DNA of 24,675 bases from NCBI GenBank assembly GCA_051650965.1, contig JBOFRL010000020.1, positions 1-24,675 on the forward strand, in the 5' to 3' direction. Of the stretch, positions 16,462 to 24,157 are shown one piece after another; positions within the stretch are counted from its first letter, which is position 1; each line of letters opens with the position of its first letter. This DNA is from Enterovibrio sp051650965 (GTDB taxonomy: Bacteria; Pseudomonadota; Gammaproteobacteria; Enterobacterales; Vibrionaceae). The notes below the pieces were generated by a model. It did no database searches. It had not been told where the DNA came from and was given only the letters and a program-made list of their open reading frames with translations. The translations under genes and the position numbers were made by a program.

Positions 16462-17796
16462 ATGGCTACTCAATTTAAATCAGATACAGCAGCAAGCTCA
16501 CTGGTTGCTATTGGTGGAACTTATGAACCTTGGATTGCTTCTTTTGAGCAAGCAGGATGGCGATGCCACCGCTGCTACGATCTTCGCGCGGCTCAAACAC
16601 TCTTGCAAGAAACAGGCCCATGCATTGGCATTATTGATATCAGCCGTGACGACTTTAGCCTCAGTGGTGTGGCGTCCTTAGTCAATCGCAACAAGCAAGT
16701 TCGCTGGATCGCGCTCATTCGTGATGATCAGCTTAAAAATGACTCAATCTGCCAATTTATTGTCAGTTTTTGTATCGACTATTTTACGACACCGATTTCA
16801 GCCAATTTGCTGCTCAACACTATTGGCCATCAAGCTGGCATGCTAAAACTTGAAAAACAAATTTGGCCACATGTGAGCGAGCAAAATAACATGGGGCTAA
16901 TTGGTAAAACCTCCTGCATGCGCAAACTGCGCGATCAGGTGCGCCGCGTCGCCCCGACCGATGTGTCAGTGCTGATCACTGGCGAAAGCGGCACCGGCAA
17001 AGAGCTCGTCGCGCAAGCGGTACACAACGCCTCAACGCGCGCAAAAGGGAACTTCATCTCTGTAAAATGCAGCTCAGTCTCTGAAAGAGTGCTTGAAGAA
17101 GAGCTATTTGGCAGCGATGGCAACTCAGGCAAATTTCATAGCGCGCATCAAGGCTCACTCTTTTTAGATGAAATTGGCGATCTGCCACTCTCATTACAAG
17201 CAAAACTGCTTAGCCTTTTGCAAGATAACTCCTCGGATGTCAGCACCGATCTCTACAATAAAGAGCACGATGTGCGCATTATCGCCGCAACTAATGCCGA
17301 TTTAGAAAAACGTGTCGAAGAAGGACTGTTTCGCGAAGATCTCTACTATCGACTCAACGTGCTGCGCATTGCCATTCCCGCGCTGCAAGAACACTCCGCA
17401 GACATTCCTGAGCTTGCCGAGCACTTTTTGCGCCGCTTTGCGCGCCAATACAACACGCAAGCGCGCAGCTTTTCTGAAGAGGCGAACGCCCTTCTCTCTA
17501 GCTACAACTGGCCGGGCAATGTGCGCGAGCTGGTCAACCAAGTTAAGCGCGCCGTGCTGCTTGCCGACACGCAAGTGATCAGCGCGGAGCACCTTGATCT
17601 GCCAAAACAGGGCGACTACAAACATAGCCTGCGCAAAATTCGCGAGCAATCCGAGCGTGACGCTCTGCTGGCAGTACTTGAAAACAACAACGGACAAGTT
17701 TCTGCTGCCGCCAAAGAGCTTGGCGTATCGCGTGCGACCATGTATCGCTTGCTGAATAAGCACAGCTTGATCCCCGCGCCACGCAGCTTTCGCTGA
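16462..17796 (+). CDS. VpsR-like AAA+ transcriptional regulator, 444 aa
   Basis: Similar to VpsR of Vibrio cholerae, the c-di-GMP-responsive activator of exopolysaccharide and biofilm genes. The N-terminal receiver-like domain opens TQFKSDTAASSLVAIGGTYEP and has the phospho-acceptor position D59 (GIIDI), followed by ICQFIVSFCIDYFTTPI and IGHQAGMLKLE. The AAA+ domain has Walker A GESGTGKE (174-181), Walker B LFLDEIGD (233-240) and R-finger region LFREDLYYRLNV. Between LFGSD and GKFHSAHQG the GAFTGA sigma-54 loop is absent, as reported for VpsR. A Fis-type helix-turn-helix (residues 410-433; VSAAAKELGVSRATMYRLL) ends the chain. AAAGG lies 8-9 bases before the ATG. Target genes are not visible here. 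Confidence 0.88.
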   Translation: MATQFKSDTAASSLVAIGGTYEPWIASFEQAGWRCHRCYDLRAAQTLLQETGPCIGIIDISRDDFSLSGVASLVNRNKQVRWIALIRDDQLKNDSICQFIVSFCIDYFTTPISANLLLNTIGHQAGMLKLEKQIWPHVSEQNNMGLIGKTSCMRKLRDQVRRVAPTDVSVLITGESGTGKELVAQAVHNASTRAKGNFISVKCSSVSERVLEEELFGSDGNSGKFHSAHQGSLFLDEIGDLPLSLQAKLLSLLQDNSSDVSTDLYNKEHDVRIIAATNADLEKRVEEGLFREDLYYRLNVLRIAIPALQEHSADIPELAEHFLRRFARQYNTQARSFSEEANALLSSYNWPGNVRELVNQVKRAVLLADTQVISAEHLDLPKQGDYKHSLRKIREQSERDALLAVLENNNGQVSAAAKELGVSRATMYRLLNKHSLIPAPRSFR

Positions 17797-17810
17797 GCGC
17801 GCAAAAAATA

Positions 17811-17840
17811 AAAAGGGCTGATCTGATCAGCCCTTTTTTT
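17811..17840. terminator. bidirectional rho-independent terminator, vpsR-like / metK
   Basis: AAAAGGGCTGATC and GATCAGCCCTTTT form an inverted repeat of 13 bp around a single base, with seven T at the end on the plus strand and A-rich sequence ahead that gives T on the minus strand. It lies between convergent genes. Confidence 0.9.
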
Positions 17841-17893
17841 ATGCCTGTAAATCAAAGGCTACGCCGCGATAACGCCGTGCGCCAGCATTTACA

Positions 17894-19045
17894 TTACAGA
17901 CCCGCAAAATCACGCAGCGACTGCACTTTGTCCAAGCGCTCCCAAGGGAACTCTTCGCGACCAAAATGGCCGTAGCTTGCCGTTTGTTGATAGATTGGAC
18001 GCAGCAAATCAAGCATAACTTGTAGGCCGTACGGACGCAGATCGAACAACTCGCGCACCGCATTTTCAATCACGGTCAACGCCACTTTCTCAGTGCCGAA
18101 AGTTTCAATCACAATCGACGTTGGGTCCGCGACACCAATCGCGTAGGAAAGCTGAATTTCACAGCGCTGCGCAAGTCCTGCTGCAACAATATTTTTTGCC
18201 ACATAACGCGCTGCATACGCTGCTGAGCGGTCCACTTTTGATGGATCTTTGCCAGAGAATGCGCCGCCGCCATGACGCGCCGCGCCGCCGTAAGTGTCAA
18301 CAATGATTTTGCGCCCAGTCAAGCCGCAATCGCCCATTGGCCCGCCGATCACAAAACGGCCTGTCGGGTTGATGAAATATTTGGTGTGCGCGCCAAGCCA
18401 GTGCGCAGGTAAAACCGGCTTAATGATCTCTTCCATCACCGCTTCGCGCAGCATCTCGGTGCTGATAGAGTCGCAGTGCTGCGTTGACAGCACAACGGTG
18501 TCGATGCCAACGATTTTGCCGTTATCATACTGAAAAGTAAGCTGTGATTTCGCGTCAGGGCGCAGCCACGGCAAGGTACCATTTTTTCGCACCATCGCTT
18601 GACGCTGCATTAAACGATGCGCAAAAGTGATAGGTGCTGGCATGAATACGTCCGTTTCATCGGTCGCAAAACCAAACATGATGCCTTGGTCGCCGGCACC
18701 TTGCAAAGTGGGATCGCCCCTATCAACACCTTGATTAATATCAGGAGATTGTTTGCCGATGGCATTTAATACTGCGCACGAATTGGCGTCAAAGCCCATG
18801 TCAGAGTGCACATAACCAATCTCGCGCACTGTTTTACGCGCCAGCTCTTCAATATCAACCCAAGCGCTAGTGGTAATTTCGCCGCCCACCAGCACCATGC
18901 CAGTTTTGACATACGTTTCACACGCTACACGCGCTTTTGGATCTTGCTCTAAGATAGCATCTAGCACCGCGTCAGAGATCTGATCTGCAATTTTATCAGG
19001 ATGTCCTTCCGAGACCGACTCAGAAGTAAACAAATGCGTAGCCAT
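17894..19045 (-). CDS. metK: S-adenosylmethionine synthase, 383 aa
   Basis: Makes S-adenosylmethionine from methionine and ATP in the cytoplasm. Family signatures: FTSESVSEGHPDKIADQISDAVLD at the N-terminus, GAGDQGIMFGFATDET (about residues 114-129), and the P-loop-like GGGAFSGKDPSKVDRSAAYAARY. Length matches E. coli MetK (384). Start ATG 19043-19045 has AGAGG at 6 bases. It is divergent from tkt. A GC-rich hairpin with a short T run lies in the leader, and no MetJ-box (AGACGTCT) was found. Confidence 0.96.
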   Translation of the reverse strand: MATHLFTSESVSEGHPDKIADQISDAVLDAILEQDPKARVACETYVKTGMVLVGGEITTSAWVDIEELARKTVREIGYVHSDMGFDANSCAVLNAIGKQSPDINQGVDRGDPTLQGAGDQGIMFGFATDETDVFMPAPITFAHRLMQRQAMVRKNGTLPWLRPDAKSQLTFQYDNGKIVGIDTVVLSTQHCDSISTEMLREAVMEEIIKPVLPAHWLGAHTKYFINPTGRFVIGGPMGDCGLTGRKIIVDTYGGAARHGGGAFSGKDPSKVDRSAAYAARYVAKNIVAAGLAQRCEIQLSYAIGVADPTSIVIETFGTEKVALTVIENAVRELFDLRPYGLQVMLDLLRPIYQQTASYGHFGREEFPWERLDKVQSLRDFAGL

Positions 19046-19069
19046 GGTGTGCCTCTTAAAGTTAATCGC

Positions 19070-19098
19070 ATATAAGAATAAAAGCCCCGCAGGGGGCT
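19070..19098 (-). promoter_or_regulatory. GC-rich hairpin in the metK leader (attenuator-like or 5'-protecting stem)
   Basis: On the minus strand AGCCCC / GGGGCT with a 4-base loop is followed by TTTTATTCTTAT. No minus-strand gene lies upstream, so the hairpin belongs to the metK leader. AATCGCA just before it and TGCGATT just after it could pair around it. It lies only about 7 bases after the likely transcription start, so a stabilising 5' stem is as likely as an attenuator. Confidence 0.45.
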
Positions 19099-19103
19099 CG
19101 TAA

Positions 19104-19222
19104 GTGCGATTATTCTAAAGTGCAGCGCATAAAAATCAAGTTTGTGCGCGGTAAAATAACTTTACTGAAATTTATTCATATAAAACAAACTGATAAATGC
19201 AAAACACTTTTAGAATAAGCAC
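19104..19222. repeat. inverted repeat pair in the metK-tkt intergenic region
   Basis: GTGCGATTATTCTAAAGTGC (19104-19123) is nearly the reverse complement of CACTTTTAGAATAAGCAC (19205-19222). The arms are about 80 bases apart. The left arm contains the metK -10. Next to the right arm is a small perfect hairpin AGATTTT / AAAATCT (19223-19240). A shared regulator site is one explanation. Confidence 0.5.
19112..19139 (-). promoter_or_regulatory. putative metK promoter
   Basis: On the minus strand TTGATT (19134-19139) and TAGAAT (19112-19117) are spaced by 16 bases. The -10 falls within one arm of an inverted repeat (19104-19123). Transcription would begin near 19105, about 60 bases before the metK start. 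Confidence 0.5.
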
Positions 19223-19264
19223 AGATTTTCATAAAAATCTCTCGGTGAAAGCAATGTAAAACCG

Positions 19265-19294
19265 TTGCGACAATGAGCAACTATTGCGACAATG
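19265..19294 (+). promoter_or_regulatory. putative tkt promoter containing an 11-bp direct repeat
   Basis: TTGCGACAATG occurs at 19265-19275 and again at 19284-19294. The first TTGCGA can act as -35 and GACAAT of the second (19288-19293) as -10, with a 17-base spacer. The tkt start is about 55 bases downstream. Confidence 0.45.
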
Positions 19295-19350
19295 CATAAG
19301 TGCCCCTCTCGCAGCCTATGTCGCTGTTTTACTTAAGTTCAGGAGTCATC

Positions 19351-21348
19351 ATGTCGTCTCGTAAGGTTTTAGCTAATGCTATTCGCGCGCTCAGTATGGA
19401 TGGCGTACAAAAAGCCAACTCAGGCCACCCAGGCGCCCCTATGGGCATGGCTGATATAGCCGAAGTGTTATGGCGTGATCATCTAAGTCACAGCCCGCAA
19501 AACCCAAATTGGGCGAACCGCGACCGTTTCGTGCTTTCTAACGGCCACGGCTCTATGCTCATTTACTCGCTGCTACACCTTAGCGGTTACGATCTCTCTA
19601 TTGATGATCTGAAAAATTTTCGCCAGCTGCACTCTAAAACCCCAGGCCACCCAGAATACGGCTACACGCCCGGCGTAGAAACCACCACCGGCCCGCTTGG
19701 CCAAGGGATCACCAATGCTGTCGGCATGGCGCTGGCAGAAAAAATGCTCGCCGCGCAGTTTAACCGCGAAGGGCACGCCATCGTTGACCACTACACTTAC
19801 GCCTTTATGGGCGACGGCTGCTTGATGGAAGGTATTTCCCATGAAGCTTGCTCGCTAGCTGGCACGCTCGGCCTTGGCAAACTAATCGCCTTTTGGGACG
19901 ACAACGGGATCTCTATCGACGGTCACGTTGAAGGCTGGTTCACCGACGATACACCAAAACGCTTTGAAGCGTACGGCTGGCAGGTACTTGCCAACATCGA
20001 CGGCCACGACCCACAAGCTATCGATGCCGCGATCCGACTTGCCAAAACCGACCTGACGCGCCCAACCCTTATCTGCACCAAAACCATCATCGGCTTTGGC
20101 TCGCCAAATAAAGCGGGCAGCCACGACTGTCACGGCGCACCGCTTGGCGCAGATGAAATTGCCGCCACGCGCAAGCAGCTTGATTGGCCGCACGCACCGT
20201 TTGTGATCCCAGATGAAATTTATGCATTGTGGGATGCCAAAGAGAAAGGCGCGGCGAAGCAGCGCGAGTGGGAACAAAAATTTGCCGCGTATGAAGTGGC
20301 TTTCCCAGAGCTTGCGAGCGAATTTGAGCGCCGCATGCAAGGCGAGCTGCCAAGCAACTGGCAGCAAAAGAGCAACGAATTTATTCAGCAGCTGCAAGCG
20401 GCTCCGGCCAACATTGCGTCGCGCAAAGCGTCACAAAACAGCCTTGAAGCTTTTGGCAAACTGCTGCCTGAGCTTGTGGGCGGCTCAGCCGATCTTGCGC
20501 CATCTAACCTCACCATGTGGTCAGGCTCAAAGTCTATCAGCGCGAGCGACGCTAGCGGCAACTACATCCACTACGGCGTGCGCGAGTTTGCCATGACCGC
20601 CATCATCAATGGCATTGCGCTGCACGGCGGATTTACCCCTTACGGCGCGACCTTCCTGATGTTTATGGAATATGCACGCAACGCCATGCGCATGAGCGCA
20701 CTGATGAAAATACAAAATATTCAAGTCTATACGCACGACTCGATTGGTCTTGGCGAAGATGGCCCAACCCACCAGCCGGTTGAGCAGATGGCTTCACTGC
20801 GCCTCACGCCAAACATGAGCACATGGCGTCCTTGCGATCAGGTGGAATCAGCTGTGGCTTGGAAAACGGCTATCGAGCGCAAAGATGGTCCAAGCGCGCT
20901 GATCTTCTCGCGTCAAAACCTCACGCAGCAGCCACGCAGCGCAGAGCAGCTCGCCAATATCAGCAAAGGCGGCTACGTGCTTAAAGCGTGTGACGCAGCG
21001 CCGGAGCTTATCTTGATTGCGACCGGCTCTGAAGTTGGGATCACCATGCTAGCAGCTGATGAGCTGGCCAAAAAAGGTGTCAAGGTGCAAGTGGTCTCAA
21101 TGCCGTGTACCGATCTGTTTGATAAACAAAGCGCTGCGTACCGCGACAGCGTGCTGCCGCCACAAGTGAGCGCGCGCATCGCGATTGAAGCGGGCATTGG
21201 CGACTACTGGTACAAGTACGTCGGTTTGAACGGCAAAATCATCGGCATGCAGCAGTTTGGTGAGTCAGCGCCAGCTGAAGCGCTGTTTGAAATGTTTGGC
21301 TTTACCAGCGATAACATCGTGCAAACAGCGATGGAGCTGCTCGCTTAA
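19351..21348 (+). CDS. tkt: transketolase, 665 aa
   Basis: Thiamine-diphosphate enzyme of the pentose phosphate pathway, moving two-carbon units between sugar phosphates. The N-terminal domain reads MSSRKVLANAIRALSMDGVQKANSGHPGAPMGMADIAEVLW. The ThDP motif runs from GDGCLMEG to DDN (about residues 154-183). The middle domain has GGSADLAPSNL, and GVREFAMTAIINGIALHGG contains the glutamate that activates the cofactor. THDSIGLGEDGPTHQPVEQ and the C-terminal GIGDYWYKYVGLNG match E. coli TktA closely, as does the length (663 there). Start ATG 19351 follows CAGGAG; the frame open from 19300 adds 17 unsupported residues. Confidence 0.96.
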   Translation: MSSRKVLANAIRALSMDGVQKANSGHPGAPMGMADIAEVLWRDHLSHSPQNPNWANRDRFVLSNGHGSMLIYSLLHLSGYDLSIDDLKNFRQLHSKTPGHPEYGYTPGVETTTGPLGQGITNAVGMALAEKMLAAQFNREGHAIVDHYTYAFMGDGCLMEGISHEACSLAGTLGLGKLIAFWDDNGISIDGHVEGWFTDDTPKRFEAYGWQVLANIDGHDPQAIDAAIRLAKTDLTRPTLICTKTIIGFGSPNKAGSHDCHGAPLGADEIAATRKQLDWPHAPFVIPDEIYALWDAKEKGAAKQREWEQKFAAYEVAFPELASEFERRMQGELPSNWQQKSNEFIQQLQAAPANIASRKASQNSLEAFGKLLPELVGGSADLAPSNLTMWSGSKSISASDASGNYIHYGVREFAMTAIINGIALHGGFTPYGATFLMFMEYARNAMRMSALMKIQNIQVYTHDSIGLGEDGPTHQPVEQMASLRLTPNMSTWRPCDQVESAVAWKTAIERKDGPSALIFSRQNLTQQPRSAEQLANISKGGYVLKACDAAPELILIATGSEVGITMLAADELAKKGVKVQVVSMPCTDLFDKQSAAYRDSVLPPQVSARIAIEAGIGDYWYKYVGLNGKIIGMQQFGESAPAEALFEMFGFTSDNIVQTAMELLA

Positions 21349-21369
21349 GCGTTTGCAAGTTAGCTAAAG

Positions 21370-21396
21370 AAAAAGCGCCCACTGCGGCGCTTTTTT
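21370..21396. terminator. bidirectional rho-independent terminator, tkt / rimI
   Basis: A 10-bp stem AAAAAGCGCC / GGCGCTTTTT with a 6-base loop lies between the convergent tkt and rimI stops, with T runs on both strands. Confidence 0.9.
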
Positions 21397-21422
21397 ATTG
21401 GAAAATCAGTTTCTGACAAAAA

Positions 21423-21884
21423 TCACAGCGAAGCATCACATTCTGGCTCAAACCAATAGCTCATCACCAGCGCATCTTCTTTTTTGCCATCTAAGGTCGG
21501 ATAGTACCCGTAGCGACGGTCGATTTCGTTAAAGCCCGCCAATTCATAAAGCGCAATGGCGCGACTGTTACTCTGGCGCACTTCAAGCCACGCCTGCTCG
21601 GCGCCAAGCAAGCGCGCCTGCTGTAAAAACAGCTCCAGCAGCTTTTGCCCAAGTCCTTGCCGCTGCCAGCGAGGGGCAATCGCAAAATTGAGTAGCGACG
21701 CCTCTCCCGCAACTATTTGCGCAAAGAAATAGCCGACCACCTGCCCTTCATGCAGCAGCGCCTTATTGCAATCAAAACGGCCGGCCACTTTCGTTAGCAG
21801 CGCGTCAGACCAAGGAAAAGCGTGCGCTTGCTGCTCAATCGCAACCACCTGCTCTATCACATCACTTACATTAACTAACTGCAT
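21423..21884 (-). CDS. rimI: ribosomal protein bS18 alanine N-acetyltransferase RimI, 153 aa
   Basis: GNAT enzyme that acetylates the N-terminal alanine of ribosomal protein S18. Visible: QQAHAFPWS (residues 18-26), the acetyl-CoA loop QRQGLG (74-79), WLEVRQSNSRAIALYELAGF with the catalytic pair E101 and Y113, and YYPTLDGKKEDALVM near the end. Start at ATG 21884 fits the E. coli protein (148 aa); the frame open to 21944 adds twenty residues out of the end of holD. It overlaps holD by 14 bases, the usual holD-rimI arrangement, and is probably translated by coupling because its own ribosome site is weak. Confidence 0.92.
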   Translation of the reverse strand: MQLVNVSDVIEQVVAIEQQAHAFPWSDALLTKVAGRFDCNKALLHEGQVVGYFFAQIVAGEASLLNFAIAPRWQRQGLGQKLLELFLQQARLLGAEQAWLEVRQSNSRAIALYELAGFNEIDRRYGYYPTLDGKKEDALVMSYWFEPECDASL

Positions 21885-22311
21885 ACTGTTTGATCTGCTG
21901 CCATAAATTTTGCTTAGCGCTTCTTTGCGTCTCAAGCTTTGCAAGCGACACGGAAATCAGCACGCGCGAACCTTGCGATTTTGCAAGCGCAGTCAGACTC
22001 GCCGCATCAGCCGTATCATATGGGTCACCGCAAAACCACAGCCACTGCGGCGGCGCATTAACAAAAGAGACCTTTGTTAAGTCAAGCTCTGGCAGATAAA
22101 ACGCTTGCTCAAACGTGAGCGAAACGCTCTGCAAGATACTGCTAAATAACGACTTTTGCGCCAGCGTTGGCGCCGCTTGTGCCACAAAAAGCAGCTGACA
22201 GCCTGCGGGCAGCTCCAGCGTATTGACGCAGCGACTCGACGTGACATGATACGGCTTTCGCAGCTGCCAGCCACTAATGCCCATCAATGCCAGCTGCTCT
22301 TTTTTATTCAT
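21871..22311 (-). CDS. holD: DNA polymerase III psi subunit HolD, 146 aa
   Basis: Psi joins the clamp loader to chi and through it to SSB. The protein is weakly conserved in general, but the opening LMGISGWQLRKP and the ending LWQQIKQY match the E. coli subunit, and LLFVAQAAPTL lies at the usual distance. Position directly before rimI is the strongest support. Start ATG 22311 has a weak GAGA site. It lies 30 bases after the ubiT stop, so the two are probably in one transcript. Confidence 0.85.
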   Translation of the reverse strand: MNKKEQLALMGISGWQLRKPYHVTSSRCVNTLELPAGCQLLFVAQAAPTLAQKSLFSSILQSVSLTFEQAFYLPELDLTKVSFVNAPPQWLWFCGDPYDTADAASLTALAKSQGSRVLISVSLAKLETQRSAKQNLWQQIKQYAVS

Positions 22312-22341
22312 AAATCAGTTCTCTTTTTTACTCTTGCAGCG

Positions 22342-22857
22342 TTACAGCGCCGCAGTTTGCGCTCTTTGTTGTAGTCCCTGCGCGACAAAATCGCCCAGCG
22401 ACGACAAACCCATCTGCACAAATGGTGGCAGCGCACTTAAGTCCACGCTATCTAACGCATTTTTCACCTGCAGACCAAGCGCTGTGTCGCCCTCAATCAA
22501 CAGGCGGCGCTGGAAAAAGAGCGTGTCCGGATCCTCTTTGCGCGCCGCAAGCAGCAACAAGTCGTTCAAGCAGCCGCTAAAACGCACATCGGCCTGCGTT
22601 TCTTGCGCATGCGTTACCAGCAGCGTGCGCTCTTGCAGGCTAATAAACGTACAAAAATCAAGATCATTGACCCGCACCTCTAACGTGCGCCCCAGCAAAA
22701 AATCCAGCTCACCCTGCACGATTTGCTGCGCTAACGCCTGCTGCAGCGCGCTTTTTACCAGCAAATTGCGCATCGGCGCTGGCGTCAATTTCGCGGGGAT
22801 CTGAAAAAAAAAGGCGGCATTTTCGACCAATGTGCCCCGAAGCTTATCTAAAAACAT
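22342..22857 (-). CDS. ubiT: UbiT (YhbT) SCP2-domain protein, 171 aa
   Basis: A lipid-binding SCP2-domain accessory factor for oxygen-independent ubiquinone synthesis, which works with the UbiU-UbiV hydroxylase. Close to E. coli YhbT: IPAKLTPAPMRN at the start, GELDFLLGRTLEVRV, ADVRFSG..NDLLLLAARKEDPDTLFFQRRLLIEGDTALGLQVKNALD (about residues 88-136). TAGGA precedes ATG 22857. In E. coli ubiT is divergent from ubiUV; neither is seen here, and ubiT is instead 51 bases downstream of rlmC. Partners would have to be elsewhere in the genome. Confidence 0.92.
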   Translation of the reverse strand: MFLDKLRGTLVENAAFFFQIPAKLTPAPMRNLLVKSALQQALAQQIVQGELDFLLGRTLEVRVNDLDFCTFISLQERTLLVTHAQETQADVRFSGCLNDLLLLAARKEDPDTLFFQRRLLIEGDTALGLQVKNALDSVDLSALPPFVQMGLSSLGDFVAQGLQQRAQTAAL

Positions 22858-22908
22858 ATTTTTTCCTACGCTGCTCAGATTGAAAATGAAAAAATTTGCG
22901 CAAAAACG

Positions 22909-23991
22909 TCACACATCGCTAACTCGTTGTAACAGAAACAAAACTTCGGCATGCTGCGTATGCGCAAACATGTCAAACCACTGCGCTTTACATGGCTGAT
23001 AGCGGCTCAGGTGCGCCAAATCAGTCAGCATACTAGGCAAATTACAGCTTGAATACAAAATATACGCAGGTGCGACGCTCTCAAGCTGTGCGCACAAATG
23101 CGCGCCAAGCCCACGCCGCGGCGGATTTACCAAGATCAATTGCGGCAAATTGCCTTTCTCTACAGAAAATTTGGTTAAATCAAGCGCGGCAAAATCGATA
23201 TTATCGATGCCCATCAGCGCCGCCGACTGCTGCGCGCTCGCGACAGCTTCAGGCTCGATTTCAATCGCGGTCACGGCAGTTTTAGGCCCCGCGCAGTGCA
23301 GCGCAAATCCGCCCACACCACAAAAAAGGTCCCACATGGACGACGGCGCAAGCTCGCGCACCCATTCGCGCGCGGTGGCGTACAGCCGCTCAGCCACTTT
23401 AGGGTTGGTTTGGAAAAAACTTTTCGGTCTGATCACCAGCGGCACGTCATTAAAACGCTCGAGCAAACTTTGCGCGTCAGTCAAAAAGATCTCTTTGTCG
23501 CCCTCTAAGCGCGCCATGTGCACTGGCTGAATATTAGCGGAGATCACCGTTATTTGCGGGAATTTTGCTTTTAATGTCGGCAAATGGCAGGCAACTTTTG
23601 GCACGCTCGCTTCGCTATTTAACACCAAACGCAACATCATCTCGCCACTGCTTGCGCTTTGCGTGAGCAAAACGTATTTGATTTCGCCAGCTTTCGCGCG
23701 CACGTCGTAGGGCGTAAGCTTCGCGTCGCGGATCCACGTTTGCAAATAGGTCAGCACGGCTTGCATCGAGGGGGAATATAAAGGACAGCGGACCAACGAA
23801 ACGCTGCTGCCAGCGCGGGTATAAATGCCTAAAATTGGCTGCTTTTTAGTGCCAAGAACGGCCATTTTGGCTTTGTTGCGAAATGCCACAGGATCACTTG
23901 TCACCGGTGCCAGCCACGAAAGTTTCGGCAAAGCTGCAAATTGTTCTGTAATTTCTTTATCTTTTAGCGCGATCTGCTGAGAATAAGGCAT
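22909..23991 (-). CDS. rlmC: 23S rRNA (uracil(747)-C(5))-methyltransferase RlmC, 360 aa from the ATG after an amber codon
   Basis: SAM-dependent methyltransferase that makes 5-methyluridine 747 of 23S rRNA. Matches E. coli RlmC along its length: FRNKAKM, RCPLYSPS (Cys87 in full numbering, an Fe-S ligand), NIQPVHM, ERFNDVPLVIRPKSFFQTNP, MWDLFCGVGGFALHCA (SAM site), LVNPPRRG, and the nucleophile in YSSCNLPSM. The normal N-terminus with the other three cluster cysteines lies upstream in the same frame but is cut off by a TAG at 24003-24001 (see next entry). A protein started at 23991 would lack them. Either it is a nonsense mutant with doubtful activity, or the TAG is read through. Likely first gene of rlmC-ubiT-holD-rimI. 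Confidence 0.85.
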   Translation of the reverse strand: MPYSQQIALKDKEITEQFAALPKLSWLAPVTSDPVAFRNKAKMAVLGTKKQPILGIYTRAGSSVSLVRCPLYSPSMQAVLTYLQTWIRDAKLTPYDVRAKAGEIKYVLLTQSASSGEMMLRLVLNSEASVPKVACHLPTLKAKFPQITVISANIQPVHMARLEGDKEIFLTDAQSLLERFNDVPLVIRPKSFFQTNPKVAERLYATAREWVRELAPSSMWDLFCGVGGFALHCAGPKTAVTAIEIEPEAVASAQQSAALMGIDNIDFAALDLTKFSVEKGNLPQLILVNPPRRGLGAHLCAQLESVAPAYILYSSCNLPSMLTDLAHLSRYQPCKAQWFDMFAHTQHAEVLFLLQRVSDV

Positions 23992-24045
23992 TTGACAGCG
24001 CTAACAAGAGTGGCAATGTCCTTGCAAGAAGAATTCACACTGCAT
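23992..24045 (-). pseudogene. upstream N-terminal part of rlmC, interrupted by in-frame TAG
   Basis: From ATG 24045 the frame reads M Q C E F F L Q G H C H S C, TAG, R C Q, then M P Y S at 23991. It lines up without gaps to the E. coli start M Q C ... C R S C Q W, so C3, C11 and C14 of the Fe-S site are all in place, and TAG stands where E. coli has Gln15. CAG to TAG is one transition. The putative promoter 38 bases upstream fits this ATG, not the one at 23991. Confidence 0.8.
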
Positions 24046-24082
24046 AAAAATACCGCTCAAAAGCAGGTAGCACGGCAAGATC

Positions 24083-24110
24083 ATTATAAATAAATTGAAC
24101 TTTTGGCCAA
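24083..24110 (-). promoter_or_regulatory. putative rlmC promoter
   Basis: On the minus strand TTGGCC (24105-24110), a 16-base spacer, and a consensus -10 TATAAT (24083-24088). Transcription would start near 24076, giving a leader of about 30 bases before ATG 24045. Confidence 0.55.
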
Positions 24111-24157
24111 AGTGGTGATCAGATCGTCAATTGACGAATCACTTATTGGTTACCGCG

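Noticed and set aside
19046..19299. SAM riboswitch in the metK leader
   Set aside because: The predicted leader is only about 60 bases, with one hairpin; no SAM-I, SAM-II or SAM-III core could be recognised.
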